Positions 46,717-56,194 of a stretch of 64,000 bases of DNA are shown here, piece by piece; positions within the stretch are counted from its first letter, which is position 1; each line of letters opens with the position of its first letter. A program made the position numbers and the translations under genes. Location of the stretch: contig NZ_JAHLNO010000024.1 in NCBI RefSeq assembly GCF_018916875.1, positions 94,005 to 158,004 on the forward strand. The letters are read 5' to 3'. This DNA is from Virgibacillus proomii. Its GTDB lineage: Bacteria; Bacillota; Bacilli; Bacillales; Amphibacillaceae. Below the pieces are notes generated by a model. The model was given only the letters and a program-made list of their open reading frames with translations, was not told where the DNA came from and searched no databases.

Positions 46717-47712
46717 TTATTCCTTTTCCAATAAATCAGCAAACAATCCGTACACAAATGCATGAGCGTCAAATGCTTGTAAGTCCTCCACTTTTTCACC
46801 TAACCCAACATATTTAACCGGAATGTTCAACTCGTTTCGGATAGCTAGAACAATTCCTCCTTTAGCTGTTCCATCTAATTTAGTTAAAATAATTCCTGTG
46901 ACATTGGTCGCCTCGGAAAAGACTTTTGCTTGATTCAACGCATTCTGACCAGTTGTTGCATCTAAAACAAGCAATACTTCATGCGGAGCATTAGGAACTT
47001 CCCGTTCAATGACACGCTTTACCTTTCTAAGTTCATTCATTAAATTAACCTTATTTTGCAATCTTCCCGCAGTGTCACAAATTAATACATCTACATTCTT
47101 GGATTTGGCCGATTTAATTCCATCGAAAATCACAGCAGCTGGATCGCTCCCTGAGGTCTGCTTTACAACATCTACCCCTGTACGGTCTCCCCAGACTTCT
47201 AATTGTTCAATAGCTCCAGCACGAAATGTGTCTCCTGCAGCGAGCATTACTTTTTTTCCTTCTTGCTTTAAATTATGAGCAAGTTTACCAATTGAAGTTG
47301 TTTTACCAACGCCGTTTACGCCTACTACTAAGATAACGGAGAGCTGATCCTTTTCAAGGTGTAATTTTTCCATTTCTTGATCGTCATCACCATAATAAAT
47401 TTCTACCAGCTTCTCTGAAATAACATCTTTCATCTCGGATGGCTGTTTAATGTTTTGTCGTTTCACCTCCATTTTTAATTCATCAATTAAATCCATCACT
47501 GTAGTTACACCTGTATCAGCTGAAATTAATATTTCTTCGAGATCTTCGAAAAAATCCTCATCCACCTTGCGATATCTTGCAAGCAAATCATTGATTTTTC
47601 CTGAGAAGGTTTGCCGTGTTTTTTTCATCCCATCTTTATATTTTTCCGAAACCTCTTCTGCGTTTTCTTGGTTTCTTTGAAATTTTGCCTTTAATTTATC
47701 CATAAATCCCAT
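46717..47712 (-). CDS. ftsY: FtsY, SRP receptor GTPase
   Basis: FtsY receives ribosome-SRP complexes at the membrane. The 331 residues have an N-terminal charged region, N domain, and G domain with GVNGVGKTTSIGKLA, DTAGRLQNKVNLMNEL and TKLDGTAKGG. Three in-frame ATG codons follow GGAGG; the third (47712, 8 nt spacing) gives MGFMDKLKAKF. The stop of smc lies 13 bp upstream of it. Confidence 0.95.
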   Translation of the reverse strand: MGFMDKLKAKFQRNQENAEEVSEKYKDGMKKTRQTFSGKINDLLARYRKVDEDFFEDLEEILISADTGVTTVMDLIDELKMEVKRQNIKQPSEMKDVISEKLVEIYYGDDDQEMEKLHLEKDQLSVILVVGVNGVGKTTSIGKLAHNLKQEGKKVMLAAGDTFRAGAIEQLEVWGDRTGVDVVKQTSGSDPAAVIFDGIKSAKSKNVDVLICDTAGRLQNKVNLMNELRKVKRVIEREVPNAPHEVLLVLDATTGQNALNQAKVFSEATNVTGIILTKLDGTAKGGIVLAIRNELNIPVKYVGLGEKVEDLQAFDAHAFVYGLFADLLEKE

Positions 47713-47724
47713 CATCATCGCCTC

Positions 47725-50700
47725 CTATTGCTCAACTAAATCTTTCGTATCTTCCAAGCGTACGGAAACAAGCCGTGAAACACCTGATTCCTGCATAGTA
47801 ACTCCATACAATACATCTGCTTCTTCCATTGTACCTTTTCGGTGGGTAATTACAATAAACTGTGTGTTTTTACTAAAAAGTTTTATATATTTTGCAAAAC
47901 GGGATACATTCGCTTCGTCTAGTGCTGCTTCTACTTCGTCTAGCACACAAAACGGAACAGGGCGAACTCGCAGAATAGCAAATAACAAAGCTATAGCAGT
48001 TAATGCACGTTCTCCACCTGAAAGAAGCCCTAAATGCTGCAGTTTTTTTCCAGGAGGTTGAGCAACAATATCGACCCCTGTATCCAATAGGTTTTTTGGA
48101 TCCGTTAATTTTAATTCTGCATGTCCACCACCAAACAACTGTTGAAACACATCAGTAAATGCGACCTTTATTTGTGAAAAGGTGTCGCTAAATTGGCGCT
48201 TCATTTCCTCATCCATTTCACCAATGACCGTATAGAGAGTCTGTTTTGCTTCAACTAAATCTCTCTCTTGTTCTTTAAGAAAAGAATAGCGCTCATTAAC
48301 ACGCTCATATTCATCAATGGCACCAAGGTTAACCGTACCTAATTGCTCGATTTGTCGTTTCAACTGTTTAACAGTTGCTTGCGCGCTCTGTTTATCCTTT
48401 GCTTTTTCAAACGTGTTTTGTGCTTTTTCAAATGTAATCGTATATTCCTCTTGTAAGTGATTTAACAAATTTTCTAGTTCGACATCAATCCGATTTGCTT
48501 GCACCTCTTTTTGTTGAATCACTCGTTTAACCGTTTCGTGTTCTTGGCTAATTTCTTTCATTTCCTGTTCTTTTTCCTGTAACTGCTTCGTGTGATCCGT
48601 ACGTTTCATACGAAGTTGTTCTAGTTTGTCAATGATTTGTTGTTTTGCTTCCGTCTGTTCTTGAATAGAACGATCAATGTCATCCTCCGTTTCATTGGAA
48701 TCTTGAAATTCAACAAGATTTTTCCATTCCTCTGCATATGCATCATATTCATATTGTAACTCGGATAATTGTGCTTGGACCTGCTTTGTTCTTTCTCGTT
48801 GATATTTAACACGCTCATCTTGTTCTGCTAAAAGAACTTGATGTCGATGCAACTCTTCTTGCAGTTTTTGTTTATTCTCTTTTAGTTCGGTCTGTTGTTC
48901 TGTTAAACGGGTGATCTCCTGTTCAATCTGCTTCGCCTGTTTAGCTAGCAGGTCTAATTCATCAGTAAGTTCAGCTTGTCGTTTTACCAATTGCTGTTTG
49001 TCTTCGTTAAATTGTTGCTTATCTTGATCATAGATTTTTAATTGATCATTTAATGCTCGTAGTTTCATTTCCAGCTCACGATGATTCGTTTCTATCTTTT
49101 GCATGTTTCGTTGTTCAACTTCTAAAGCTTGTTCTTCTACTGCCAATTGGTCTTCCAATTCGTCAATCTTATCTTTTTGTTTACGAACATTATGCTCGAA
49201 GTCCAATATTTGAGTTTGGAACGTTTTAAGCTTTGCTGTCATTTCTTCCAGCTCTTTCTCTCGTGTAAACAACGACTGATTCATTTTCTTTTTAGCTCCA
49301 CCAGACATAGATCCACCTGGATTTACAACGTCACCATCCAATGTGACAATTCGGTAACGCCTTGCTGATAGCCTTGCCAACTCATTTGCATCTTTTAACG
49401 TTTTAGCGATCACAACGTGCCCCATTAAATGGTTGATAGCTCGGCAATAACGGTGATCTGTATGAATTAGTTCCGCAGCAATTCCAACAAATCCAGCATG
49501 ATCCTTTAGCTTTTCTTTCACATTCTCAGGAATAAAACGTTCCTGAATGGAAGCGAGTGGTAAAAACGTGGCTCGACCGCTGTTGGTTTTTTTCAGCCAA
49601 GCAATAGATTCTCTAGCTGATTGGTCATCTTTTACAACAATATACTGCGCTTGTCCGCCAAGCACTGTTTCCATCGCTGTAATATAAGGATTTGGCACAT
49701 CAATCAGCTCAATAACTGCACCATAAATATTAGTGATCTTCTGCTCTTTTTTAGCCTTTAAAACCGCCTTAACCCCTTGAAAAAAGCCTTGGAAATCTTC
49801 TTTCATTTCTTCTAGCATTTCTTTTTTTGACTTAATTTTTTCAATGTATTGATAGCCTTGATACAATTTCTTTTGTGCACGTTGAAATTCCAAACGCTGA
49901 CGCTCTAATGCCTGTTTAATCGATATTATCGTTTGCTCTTTCGTTTTACACAACAACTTTTTCTCTTGTAAGCGTGGTACTAATTCATTTACTTGTTTTT
50001 GTAAAGCTTTTCTTTCAGTTATTAGACCAGCAAACTTTTCTGATTGAACTTCTGATTTTGTATCTAATTGCTGTAAGCGTTCTTCAATTGTTTGTTTCTC
50101 GTTACGCTTGGCTGCCTGCTGATTCAAATACTCAATATAATCTGATTTTCGATCTTCAATCGTTTCCTCAAGATTTTCTTCACCTACGCTTAATTTCGTT
50201 TCTAATTGCTTTACCGTTTCAGCCGTTGCTTTTTTGATAGATTGCAATTCAGTAAATTGTTTTTTTTCTTGAATGAATACTTCATGCAAATTACCGATCC
50301 GGACAGACGTATTGTTTTTTTGTAGTTCTAATTTTGCCTTATTCTCTGCAAAATGCTTTGACCTTTCCAGAAACAGCTGTTTTTTACCTTCATATTTTTC
50401 CAGATTTTTTGTTACTTCCAGTAATTCCGTTTGCAGTTGTTCTAAATCTTTGTCCATCTGTTCGATTAAGTCACGTTCAGAAATTTGGTCTCTTTCCTTT
50501 TGCTCCATCGACGCCTGTATTTCCTGTTGCTTTTGTTTTAACTGGTTTAACTCTTGTAACAAGTCTTGCCATTTATCATGAAGTTGTTCGATTTCAGCGA
50601 GCAAATAAGCAATCTCTGTTTCTTTTAATTGATCTTTTAATAAGCGATAATTTCTAGCTGTTTCTGCTTGTTCTTTTAAAGGTTGCAGCTGGCTTTCAAT

Positions 50701-51291
50701 CTCATGAATAATATCTTCAACTCGGTATAAATTTTCCTGTGTTTCGGCTAATTTATATTCTGCCTTTTTCTTTCGCTGTTTATATTTTAAAACGCCGGCA
50801 GCTTCCTCAAAGATCGTTCTTCTTTCTTCAGCTTTTGAGCTTAGTATTTCTTCTACTTTCCCTTGACTGATAATTGAAAATGCTTCGCGACCAAGTCCTG
50901 AGTCCATAAATAAGTTAATAATATCTTTAAGACGACAAGATTGATTATTAATATAATATTCACTAGCTCCTGAACGGTACACACGTCTTGTCACACTAAC
51001 CTCTTCATAATCTAACGGAAGAAGCTGATCATGATTATCAAGTACTAGGGTTACTTCTGCCATATTTAATGGCTTACGTGAATCACTTCCTTGAAATATA
51101 ATATCTTCCATTTTCGAACCGCGAAGCGACTTGGCAGATTGTTCGCCGAGAACCCAACGGATAGCATCAGTAATATTACTTTTCCCGCTCCCGTTTGGTC
51201 CAACCACCGCGGTAACTCCCGGAACAAAATCAACATTTATTCGCTTGGCAAAAGATTTAAAGCCAACACTTTCTAGCCTTTTTAAATACAT
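47725..51291 (-). CDS. smc: SMC, chromosome condensation ATPase
   Basis: SMC forms the condensin with ScpA and ScpB. The 1188 residues have the head with Walker A GPNGSGKSNITDAIRWVLG near residue 31, two long coiled coils (~170-510, 670-1020) rich in Gln/Glu/Lys, a hinge (near residues ~520-640) with GRATFLPL and GDVVNPGGSMSGGA, and the C-terminal head with the signature LLSGGERALTAIALLFAIL and Walker B FCVLDEVEAALDEANV. Length is normal. It normally follows rnc directly; here 5.7 kb intervene. Confidence 0.97.
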   Translation of the reverse strand: MYLKRLESVGFKSFAKRINVDFVPGVTAVVGPNGSGKSNITDAIRWVLGEQSAKSLRGSKMEDIIFQGSDSRKPLNMAEVTLVLDNHDQLLPLDYEEVSVTRRVYRSGASEYYINNQSCRLKDIINLFMDSGLGREAFSIISQGKVEEILSSKAEERRTIFEEAAGVLKYKQRKKKAEYKLAETQENLYRVEDIIHEIESQLQPLKEQAETARNYRLLKDQLKETEIAYLLAEIEQLHDKWQDLLQELNQLKQKQQEIQASMEQKERDQISERDLIEQMDKDLEQLQTELLEVTKNLEKYEGKKQLFLERSKHFAENKAKLELQKNNTSVRIGNLHEVFIQEKKQFTELQSIKKATAETVKQLETKLSVGEENLEETIEDRKSDYIEYLNQQAAKRNEKQTIEERLQQLDTKSEVQSEKFAGLITERKALQKQVNELVPRLQEKKLLCKTKEQTIISIKQALERQRLEFQRAQKKLYQGYQYIEKIKSKKEMLEEMKEDFQGFFQGVKAVLKAKKEQKITNIYGAVIELIDVPNPYITAMETVLGGQAQYIVVKDDQSARESIAWLKKTNSGRATFLPLASIQERFIPENVKEKLKDHAGFVGIAAELIHTDHRYCRAINHLMGHVVIAKTLKDANELARLSARRYRIVTLDGDVVNPGGSMSGGAKKKMNQSLFTREKELEEMTAKLKTFQTQILDFEHNVRKQKDKIDELEDQLAVEEQALEVEQRNMQKIETNHRELEMKLRALNDQLKIYDQDKQQFNEDKQQLVKRQAELTDELDLLAKQAKQIEQEITRLTEQQTELKENKQKLQEELHRHQVLLAEQDERVKYQRERTKQVQAQLSELQYEYDAYAEEWKNLVEFQDSNETEDDIDRSIQEQTEAKQQIIDKLEQLRMKRTDHTKQLQEKEQEMKEISQEHETVKRVIQQKEVQANRIDVELENLLNHLQEEYTITFEKAQNTFEKAKDKQSAQATVKQLKRQIEQLGTVNLGAIDEYERVNERYSFLKEQERDLVEAKQTLYTVIGEMDEEMKRQFSDTFSQIKVAFTDVFQQLFGGGHAELKLTDPKNLLDTGVDIVAQPPGKKLQHLGLLSGGERALTAIALLFAILRVRPVPFCVLDEVEAALDEANVSRFAKYIKLFSKNTQFIVITHRKGTMEEADVLYGVTMQESGVSRLVSVRLEDTKDLVEQ

Positions 51292-51960
51292 CCTACATTT
51301 CTCCTATTTATCATCGTATTAAAAAAGGTAGCGTAGAGGTTTATCAATCCATATTTCTACTTTAACCATCCTAATTTAAAACGAAAATCTATTCCATTCT
51401 TGTACCAATACATTAAAGACTCTTACTACTAGCTATAAACAATCTTCAAGTGAGTGTTCGAGGACTGGGATACTGGGATGTTCGAAGTAGTTTAATGTTG
51501 AACAGTCGAATGCAAGCATTTAAATTAGAATCGCTAGAACCAACTTAAAAGATAGCTTAGCCTTAGCGGTAATAGGCTACTGCCACGTTGAAACTTATAC
51601 TTCGGTCAATAAAAATCCACTCACATCATTTAAACTTCCACACTAAAATTTTTATATCGAACGGACAAAGAATTTTGGTGTGTCATTTTTAGAAAACTTT
51701 GAACATCCTCTTAAAGATAATGTAGCTGGCGTTAAGCTTTTGGCACAAGCAAAATCAACTTGTACATTCAAAATTTTATGTTTTAACAATCAAGCACTGG
51801 TCATCAACTCTCAGCTGTATGTAAGAAACATAATAAGGGGTTGCAGTTGCAATCCTCCATTGTTATAATCATTCCAACTGAAAAACTGGTTTTTTACCGC
51901 ATTTATTTTATCATAAATGCCTTCACAAAAGAAGGTTAGACGTGATATATAGCTAAAGGA
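51292..51960. other. Gap upstream of smc, no gene seen
   Basis: This AT-rich stretch of about 670 bp shows no convincing coding region in either strand and no R1-R5 element. Small hairpins are present near 51857-51882. The smc promoter should be here, but I cannot name one with confidence. Confidence 0.5.
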
Positions 51961-51970
51961 GTGGTTATCA

Positions 51971-52192
51971 ATGTATTTAGAACAGCCTTCTGAGGAAAAT
52001 TTTAAAATACTATTAGATGAGATTGCTGAACATTTATCTATTGTCAATCGAACGATTATGGATCCGGATGATTATGATCTTAATCAATATGACAAGTTAA
52101 AAGCCATGTATGATATGATAAAGCGACAAGGAAATTTAAGTGTACAAGAAACACAAGCTTTTCTAGAGGAGCTTCGTACTATTCGCAAATAA
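51971..52192 (+). CDS. DUF1128 family protein (YfkK-like)
   Basis: This 73-residue protein is the only clearly real gene on the plus strand. It matches the DUF1128 pattern as I recall it: an N-terminal EENFKILLDEIAEHLSIVN, RTIMDPDDYDLNQYDKLK, and the C-terminal VQETQAFLEELRTIRK. It is hydrophilic and helical, with no signal peptide; function is unknown. A good AAGGAG site lies 9-10 bp before the ATG. The stop codon TAA is part of the ATAAA that bounds the R1 element immediately downstream. Confidence 0.8.
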   Translation: MYLEQPSEENFKILLDEIAEHLSIVNRTIMDPDDYDLNQYDKLKAMYDMIKRQGNLSVQETQAFLEELRTIRK

Positions 52193-52376
52193 AGTGAAAC
52201 TTCATTCAGTGAGAGTTTTCTTCCATCTTCTACTGAATGTTAGTACCTTAATGGTATGACCTAAAGGCCCTTCTCACGAATCGGGCATTTAGGTTCCGTT
52301 TTCTCCCACTAGACCCTTTTGTACCAACTCAGGCTCTTGAAGTGAGAGTCTTACGGCACCTTACATGCGGGATAAA
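52189..52376 (+). repeat. R1 repeat element abutting the DUF1128 stop codon
   Basis: Bounded by ATAAA at 52189-52193 and 52372-52376. The usual TTAGTTGAACGAATCGGGC spacer is replaced by a longer sequence containing ACCTTAATGGTATGACC (near 52244), so the copy is about 30 bp longer. Hairpin 1 is imperfect (CATTCAGT pairs with ACTGAATG). Confidence 0.85.
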
Positions 52377-52522
52377 GAAAACTGTTCCTTCTTGGAAGTT
52401 TCCCCTTTATCTAACGGAGGAACGAGTTAAATTTGCTCTCATAATCTAATGCTGTATTTATTTTATGACAAAAAGCTTTTACACATATTAGTGCTTGATT
52501 TCAAATAACGAAGTGTAGGCTA

Positions 52523-52613
52523 TTAGAAAAAATTGGCTTGTCGCCAAGTCTTTATGGCGAAAGCTATAGTTTTTCTTATACTATAAAGCCTAAAGTTTTA
52601 TACTTTCCTATAG
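52523..52613 (+). repeat. R2 repeat element
   Basis: This copy reads TTAGAAAAAATTGGC through CTATAG. It is followed by TGGAACAAAA, the same ten bases that follow the copy at 55623, which differs from the ends of the other four copies. The last two copies may share a right end or a target context. Confidence 0.8.
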
Positions 52614-52675
52614 TGGAACAAAAGCTAGAAGCGCGCCGGGTTAGGGTATAAACGGCAGAACTTCTGAGACATACA

Positions 52676-52803
52676 GTAAAACTTCATTCAAGAAGTGCTT
52701 TTCTTCTTGAAACAATATATCTAAGGCTAGGTTCACAGGTGCCCTTGAAAAAGAAAAACACTTTTCTGCGTGCGATGCGTCGCTGACGTAGCTCTCCTTG
52801 TCC
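52676..52803 (+). repeat. R1 left-end fragment followed by an R3 copy
   Basis: The start CAGTAAAACTTCATTC with a new stem (TTCAAGAAG pairing with CTTCTTGAA) is an R1 left end. At about 52738 it continues as R3 (CCTTGAAAAAGAAAAACAC, GTGCGATGCGTCGCTGACG). The same R1/R3 association occurs at 41438-41742. Confidence 0.7.
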
Positions 52804-52810
52804 TAACGAA

Positions 52811-52874
52811 GTACTCCAACCTTTAACAATCATTTGTGTAACAAAGCTACACAAAGTACGACTGCCCGTCGCAC
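52811..52874 (-). repeat. R4 element after the chemoreceptor terminator (possible group II intron 5' remnant)
   Basis: Read on the minus strand from 52874 it begins GTGCGACGGGCAGTCG, then TTTGTGTAGC with TACACAAA as a hairpin, then TTGTTAAAGGTTGGAG. It begins 6-7 bp after the terminator stem of the chemoreceptor gene. A second copy (56855-56921) follows the rnc terminator in the same way. Group II introns start with GUGYG and class C introns insert after terminator stems, so a remnant of one is plausible. No intron-encoded protein is seen. Confidence 0.5.
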
Positions 52875-52880
52875 GCAAGA

Positions 52881-52913
52881 AAACCCGCAGAATATTTAAA
52901 TACTCAGCGGGTT
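52881..52913 (-). terminator. Probable terminator of the chemoreceptor gene
   Basis: On the minus strand AACCCGC pairs with GCGGGTT, with an inner AT-rich palindrome, followed by TTTCTTG. It is about 105 bp after the chemoreceptor stop. Confidence 0.7.
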
Positions 52914-53017
52914 GCTATTTTGTCTAACATTCTTTACTGAAGGCGATTAGCAGATTAAATGAATCCGCTAAAGTAGCTGGCTGGAAAGATAAAACCGTTA
53001 CTGCTCTCTTCATCATC

Positions 53018-55003
53018 TTAAATTTTAAATTTCTTGACTAAGAATTCCAACTCATTGCTAGATTGACTTAACGCTTCTGCTGATTGCGATACGGTTTCTA
53101 TCGCTTTTAATTGATCTTGGGTAGAAGCACTTACTTCTTCAGCTGCAGCTGCTGACTCCTCCGTTATACTAGACAGATTCTCTATCGAATGTACAACTTC
53201 ATCTTTTAATAACGACATCTCATGAACTTCTTTCGACATTTCATTAATCGACTTAATTACTTGATACATTAATTCTTGAATGGTCGTAAATGCCGTTTCT
53301 GTATCTTTTACGGCTCCATTTTGCTCTAATGTTATTTCTTTTGTTTTGGTCATCGCTTCAGTTGCTCGTGCTGCTTCCTCAACAATGCCTTGAATTGTTT
53401 GACGTATTTGCTCCGTTGATACCGCTGATTGCTCAGCAAGTTTCCGAACTTCCGTCGCTACTACAGAAAAGCCTTTTCCAGCCTCTCCAGCTCTAGCTGC
53501 CTCAATAGATGCATTTAGAGCAAGCAAATTTGTTTGTTCCGAAATTGCATTAATCGTCGTAACAATTGCTTGAATATCGTTTATTTTAGAAACTAAAATA
53601 TTTAACACATTTTCAATCGATTCAATTTCACGAAAAGACTCGTCTGAACGTGTTTGTAAAACAGCCAATGTTTCTCTGCCGTTTATACTTGCCTGCTGTG
53701 TTTCATTAGACTTCGATTGCATTGTATGCATCGTTTCCTCAACAGATGTAAACTGTGAAGATAAATGATTTGTGACTCCTTGCATTTCATCTAACTTTGT
53801 TGCGCTCTCCGTAGAACCTTGAGCCACATCATTAATTGCATGAGCAATTTCTTCACTTGCCGCTTTCGTCTCCTCTGAAACAGCGCTCAAACTTTCCGCA
53901 GAAGTAGAAACCTTCTCAGAAGCACCAATCACATGTGATAAAACTTCACGCATCTGCTGCACCATTTGATTGAAATGGTTCGTTAGTTGTCCAATTTCGT
54001 CTTTTGATTTTGTTTGTCCTTGAACAGTTAAATTCCCTTGTGCCATGATTTGTACTAGTTTGGTTAACTCGACAATTGGTTTTGTAAAATAACGGGCAAC
54101 AAAAAAGATAATCATAATTGCAATGACGATAGCCCCTAACGTAATAATGAAATTCAACTCTTGAATGCGTTTCACAAACTTTAATAGTTCTGTTTCCTTA
54201 TAAACAGCCCCTATTTTCCACCCTGTATTCTCTAGCGTAGAATAATAAAGTATTTTCTTTGTATCTTTCTCCTTGAACTCAATCTTACCTTTTTCATGAC
54301 TGTACATTTTTTCTACATGAGGCTTGTTCCGTAAATTTTCTCCAGTGGAATCTGGATGAACGATAGTATTTCCTTTAGAATCAAAAATAAAACCATACCC
54401 ATTGTATCCGACGTCTGTTTCATTGATTTGCTCTGTAATGGTATTTAAATTTAAATCAAGAGACACAACACCAATTACTTGGCCATCTTGGACAATGGCT
54501 TTTGAGACGGAAACCATTAGCGCATTAGTGATATCCTCATAAGGTTCAGTAAATTGCACTTCTCCACTATTTTCACTAGCTAATTTGTACCAAGGCCTCT
54601 CTGTTGGATCGTAATTATCTTCGTATGTAATAGAAGAATCAGGATCGTACATTTTTCCTTTTGAACTTCCCATATAAATACTGGCAACGTCAGAATTAAT
54701 AGTTACATAGTTCGTCATTTCATTGCGCATTTCAGGGGTTAACGTTACTTCATCATTTTGTAAAATAGCCTTTAAACGCGGATCTTCACTAAAACGCAAT
54801 AAATCTTTAGCATAGTTGTTGAGGCGTAATTCCGTAATCTGTGATAATGCTTTTGCTTGTTCCGATCCCGTCATGTCTAATTCTTCTCTAAAATTTTTAG
54901 ACATTTGCATTCCTGTAACCAATTGCGAGATTACCATTACGATAATGAGTAATAACGCAAAGATGAGAATAAGTTTGTTCTGCAATTTGTTTAACAAGAT
55001 CAT
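53018..55003 (-). CDS. Methyl-accepting chemotaxis protein with an extracellular Cache sensor
   Basis: This 661-residue chemoreceptor has an N-terminal membrane helix (~10-32), an extracytoplasmic sensor of about 240 residues with the dCache-like features [21 protein letters not shown] and [16 protein letters not shown], a second membrane helix (~283-305), a HAMP domain, and the MCP signalling domain with the tip [21 protein letters not shown]. The ligand is not known. It lies alone between smc and rnc in a repeat-rich region, away from the fla/che operon. It has a candidate sigma-D promoter and its own terminator. Confidence 0.95.
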   Translation of the reverse strand: MILLNKLQNKLILIFALLLIIVMVISQLVTGMQMSKNFREELDMTGSEQAKALSQITELRLNNYAKDLLRFSEDPRLKAILQNDEVTLTPEMRNEMTNYVTINSDVASIYMGSSKGKMYDPDSSITYEDNYDPTERPWYKLASENSGEVQFTEPYEDITNALMVSVSKAIVQDGQVIGVVSLDLNLNTITEQINETDVGYNGYGFIFDSKGNTIVHPDSTGENLRNKPHVEKMYSHEKGKIEFKEKDTKKILYYSTLENTGWKIGAVYKETELLKFVKRIQELNFIITLGAIVIAIMIIFFVARYFTKPIVELTKLVQIMAQGNLTVQGQTKSKDEIGQLTNHFNQMVQQMREVLSHVIGASEKVSTSAESLSAVSEETKAASEEIAHAINDVAQGSTESATKLDEMQGVTNHLSSQFTSVEETMHTMQSKSNETQQASINGRETLAVLQTRSDESFREIESIENVLNILVSKINDIQAIVTTINAISEQTNLLALNASIEAARAGEAGKGFSVVATEVRKLAEQSAVSTEQIRQTIQGIVEEAARATEAMTKTKEITLEQNGAVKDTETAFTTIQELMYQVIKSINEMSKEVHEMSLLKDEVVHSIENLSSITEESAAAAEEVSASTQDQLKAIETVSQSAEALSQSSNELEFLVKKFKI

Positions 55004-55073
55004 TTACCTCCTTTGTATTGTACATATTAGAAAATAACTACTAAAATAGAGAAGAATGACGGTAATAAAGCTT

Positions 55074-55100
55074 TTATAGTCCCTATTCCCTAAAATTTTA
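55074..55100 (-). promoter_or_regulatory. Candidate sigma-D promoter of the chemoreceptor gene
   Basis: On the minus strand TAAA (55100-55097) and GACTATAA (55081-55074) are 15 bp apart. The consensus is TAAA-N15-GCCGATAT, so 6 of 8 of the -10 bases fit GCCGATAA. It lies about 70 bp before the ATG. Motility and chemotaxis genes in Bacillus often use sigma-D. Confidence 0.5.
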
Positions 55101-55227
55101 TCACATAATTAGTACATAATACTTATGTAAAAAGCAACAGTTTTTTGAACATAATGCGTCAAGTTTTTCTCGACATGGTGACTCTATTGATGTACGCTTA
55201 TGCTACTACTGCGTTATCGCTTGGCGG

Positions 55228-55273
55228 CCTCCGTTTTTTAGTAAGGCTTTAGAGCCTTACTAAAAAACGGAGG
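55228..55273. repeat. Perfect 20-bp inverted repeat with 6-nt loop
   Basis: CCTCCGTTTTTTAGTAAGGC (55228-55247) is the exact reverse complement of 55254-55273, with the loop TTTAGA. It lies between the chemoreceptor and the transposase remnant. It has no T-run after the stem on either strand. It is not one of the R1-R6 families. Confidence 0.9.
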
Positions 55274-55374
55274 AAAATCGGAAACTTTTAACCAGTTGCC
55301 CCATGGCAGTCGAATGGGCTTGATATAAAGAGATTACGCCTTGTTTCACACCAAAAAAGAATGGACTGCTGTAG

Positions 55375-56105
55375 ACATGAGCCATCAGACCGTAGGGGCC
55401 ATAGTGAAGCGTGTGGGAAAAGCGCAAGCAGACCGAAGACAGAGAAATGGTCACTGAATTAGAAGAATCGGCAACACTTCCCAAGGAAAAACAAGTGGAC
55501 TTTCTATATACAGAAGCAGATGGTGTTTTTATTCGTGGGACAGAAAAGAAAAAAGTTTAGAAGTCAGTCATGCGATTATGTATGAAGGCTGGGACAAGAA
55601 TGGGGAAAGAGTTTCTTTAAGATTAGAAAAACTTGGCTTGTCGCCAAGTCTTTATGGAGAAAGCTGTAGTTTTTCTTATACTATAAACCATAAAGTTTGA
55701 TACTTTCCTATAGTGGAACAAAAAGTGATGATGACAACCCAACCAACTGCACGCTTTTGGAAGGAAGTTCAGGCATTTGCAGCGAACCATTATTCTTTGG
55801 AAAACACGCAAGTAATCACGAATAGTGACGGTGGTCAAGGCTATACTGCTGAAAAGTTTCAAGGAGCTTTTTCCCAGTAAGTGTACCCTACCTGGTATTC
55901 AATCAATTGGATTCTTATCATGTATCAAGCGTTACATCGTGCATTAGGTGTAATTATCAGGATGGGATTAAAAAAGCGCTGAAAGAGAAGGATTTAGGTG
56001 CATTTACTCTTTGGCTGGATACATATGAAAACACATGAGATGATTCGAAAAAGAAAAGAAAGTGAAAGATTTTCGTACGTGTATCCTTGGTAATTGGGAT
56101 CGAAT
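55375..56105 (+). pseudogene. ISLre2-family transposase, C-terminal part, interrupted by R2
   Basis: On the plus strand, broken by frameshifts, one can read MSHQTVG-like, KQVDFLYTEADGVFIRGTEK, MYEGWDKNGERVSLR, then (after R2) EQKVMMTTQPTARFWKEVQ, YSLENTQVITNSDGGQGYTA, a LDSYHV-like segment and ILGNWDRI. This order is the central and C-terminal part of ISLre2 transposases (UPF0236). The gene breaks at an R2 copy (55623-55713) and ends at TTTAT of an R1 fragment (56105). The N-terminal part is found in the opposite orientation at 56195-56640. Confidence 0.75.
55623..55713 (+). repeat. R2 repeat element inserted in the ISLre2 transposase gene
   Basis: The element (TTAGAAAAACTTGGC ... CCTATAG, 91 bp) splits the transposase between SLR and EQKVMMTTQ, with no loss of recognisable codons at either side. 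This shows that R2 moved into, or was copied into, a foreign gene. The exact target duplication cannot be fixed without an uninterrupted relative. Confidence 0.85.
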
Positions 56106-56185
56106 TTATCCCTCATGTAAGGTGCCGTAAGACTCCCACTTCAAGAGCCTCGAGTTGATACAAAAGGGTCTAAGTGGGAGAAAAC
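56105..56185 (-). repeat. Truncated R1 fragment at the ISLre2 inversion junction
   Basis: TTTAT followed by CCCTCATGTAAGGTGCCG, the inner stem CTCCCACTT and AAGTGGGAG, is the right half of R1 in reverse. It stops near 56185 in the loop side of hairpin 2; hairpin 1 and its end are missing. The TTTAT belongs to the transposase codons of DRIY (ISLre2 is expected to continue DRIYD), which supports insertion at TTTAT. Confidence 0.8.
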
Positions 56186-56194
56186 AACGGGAAG

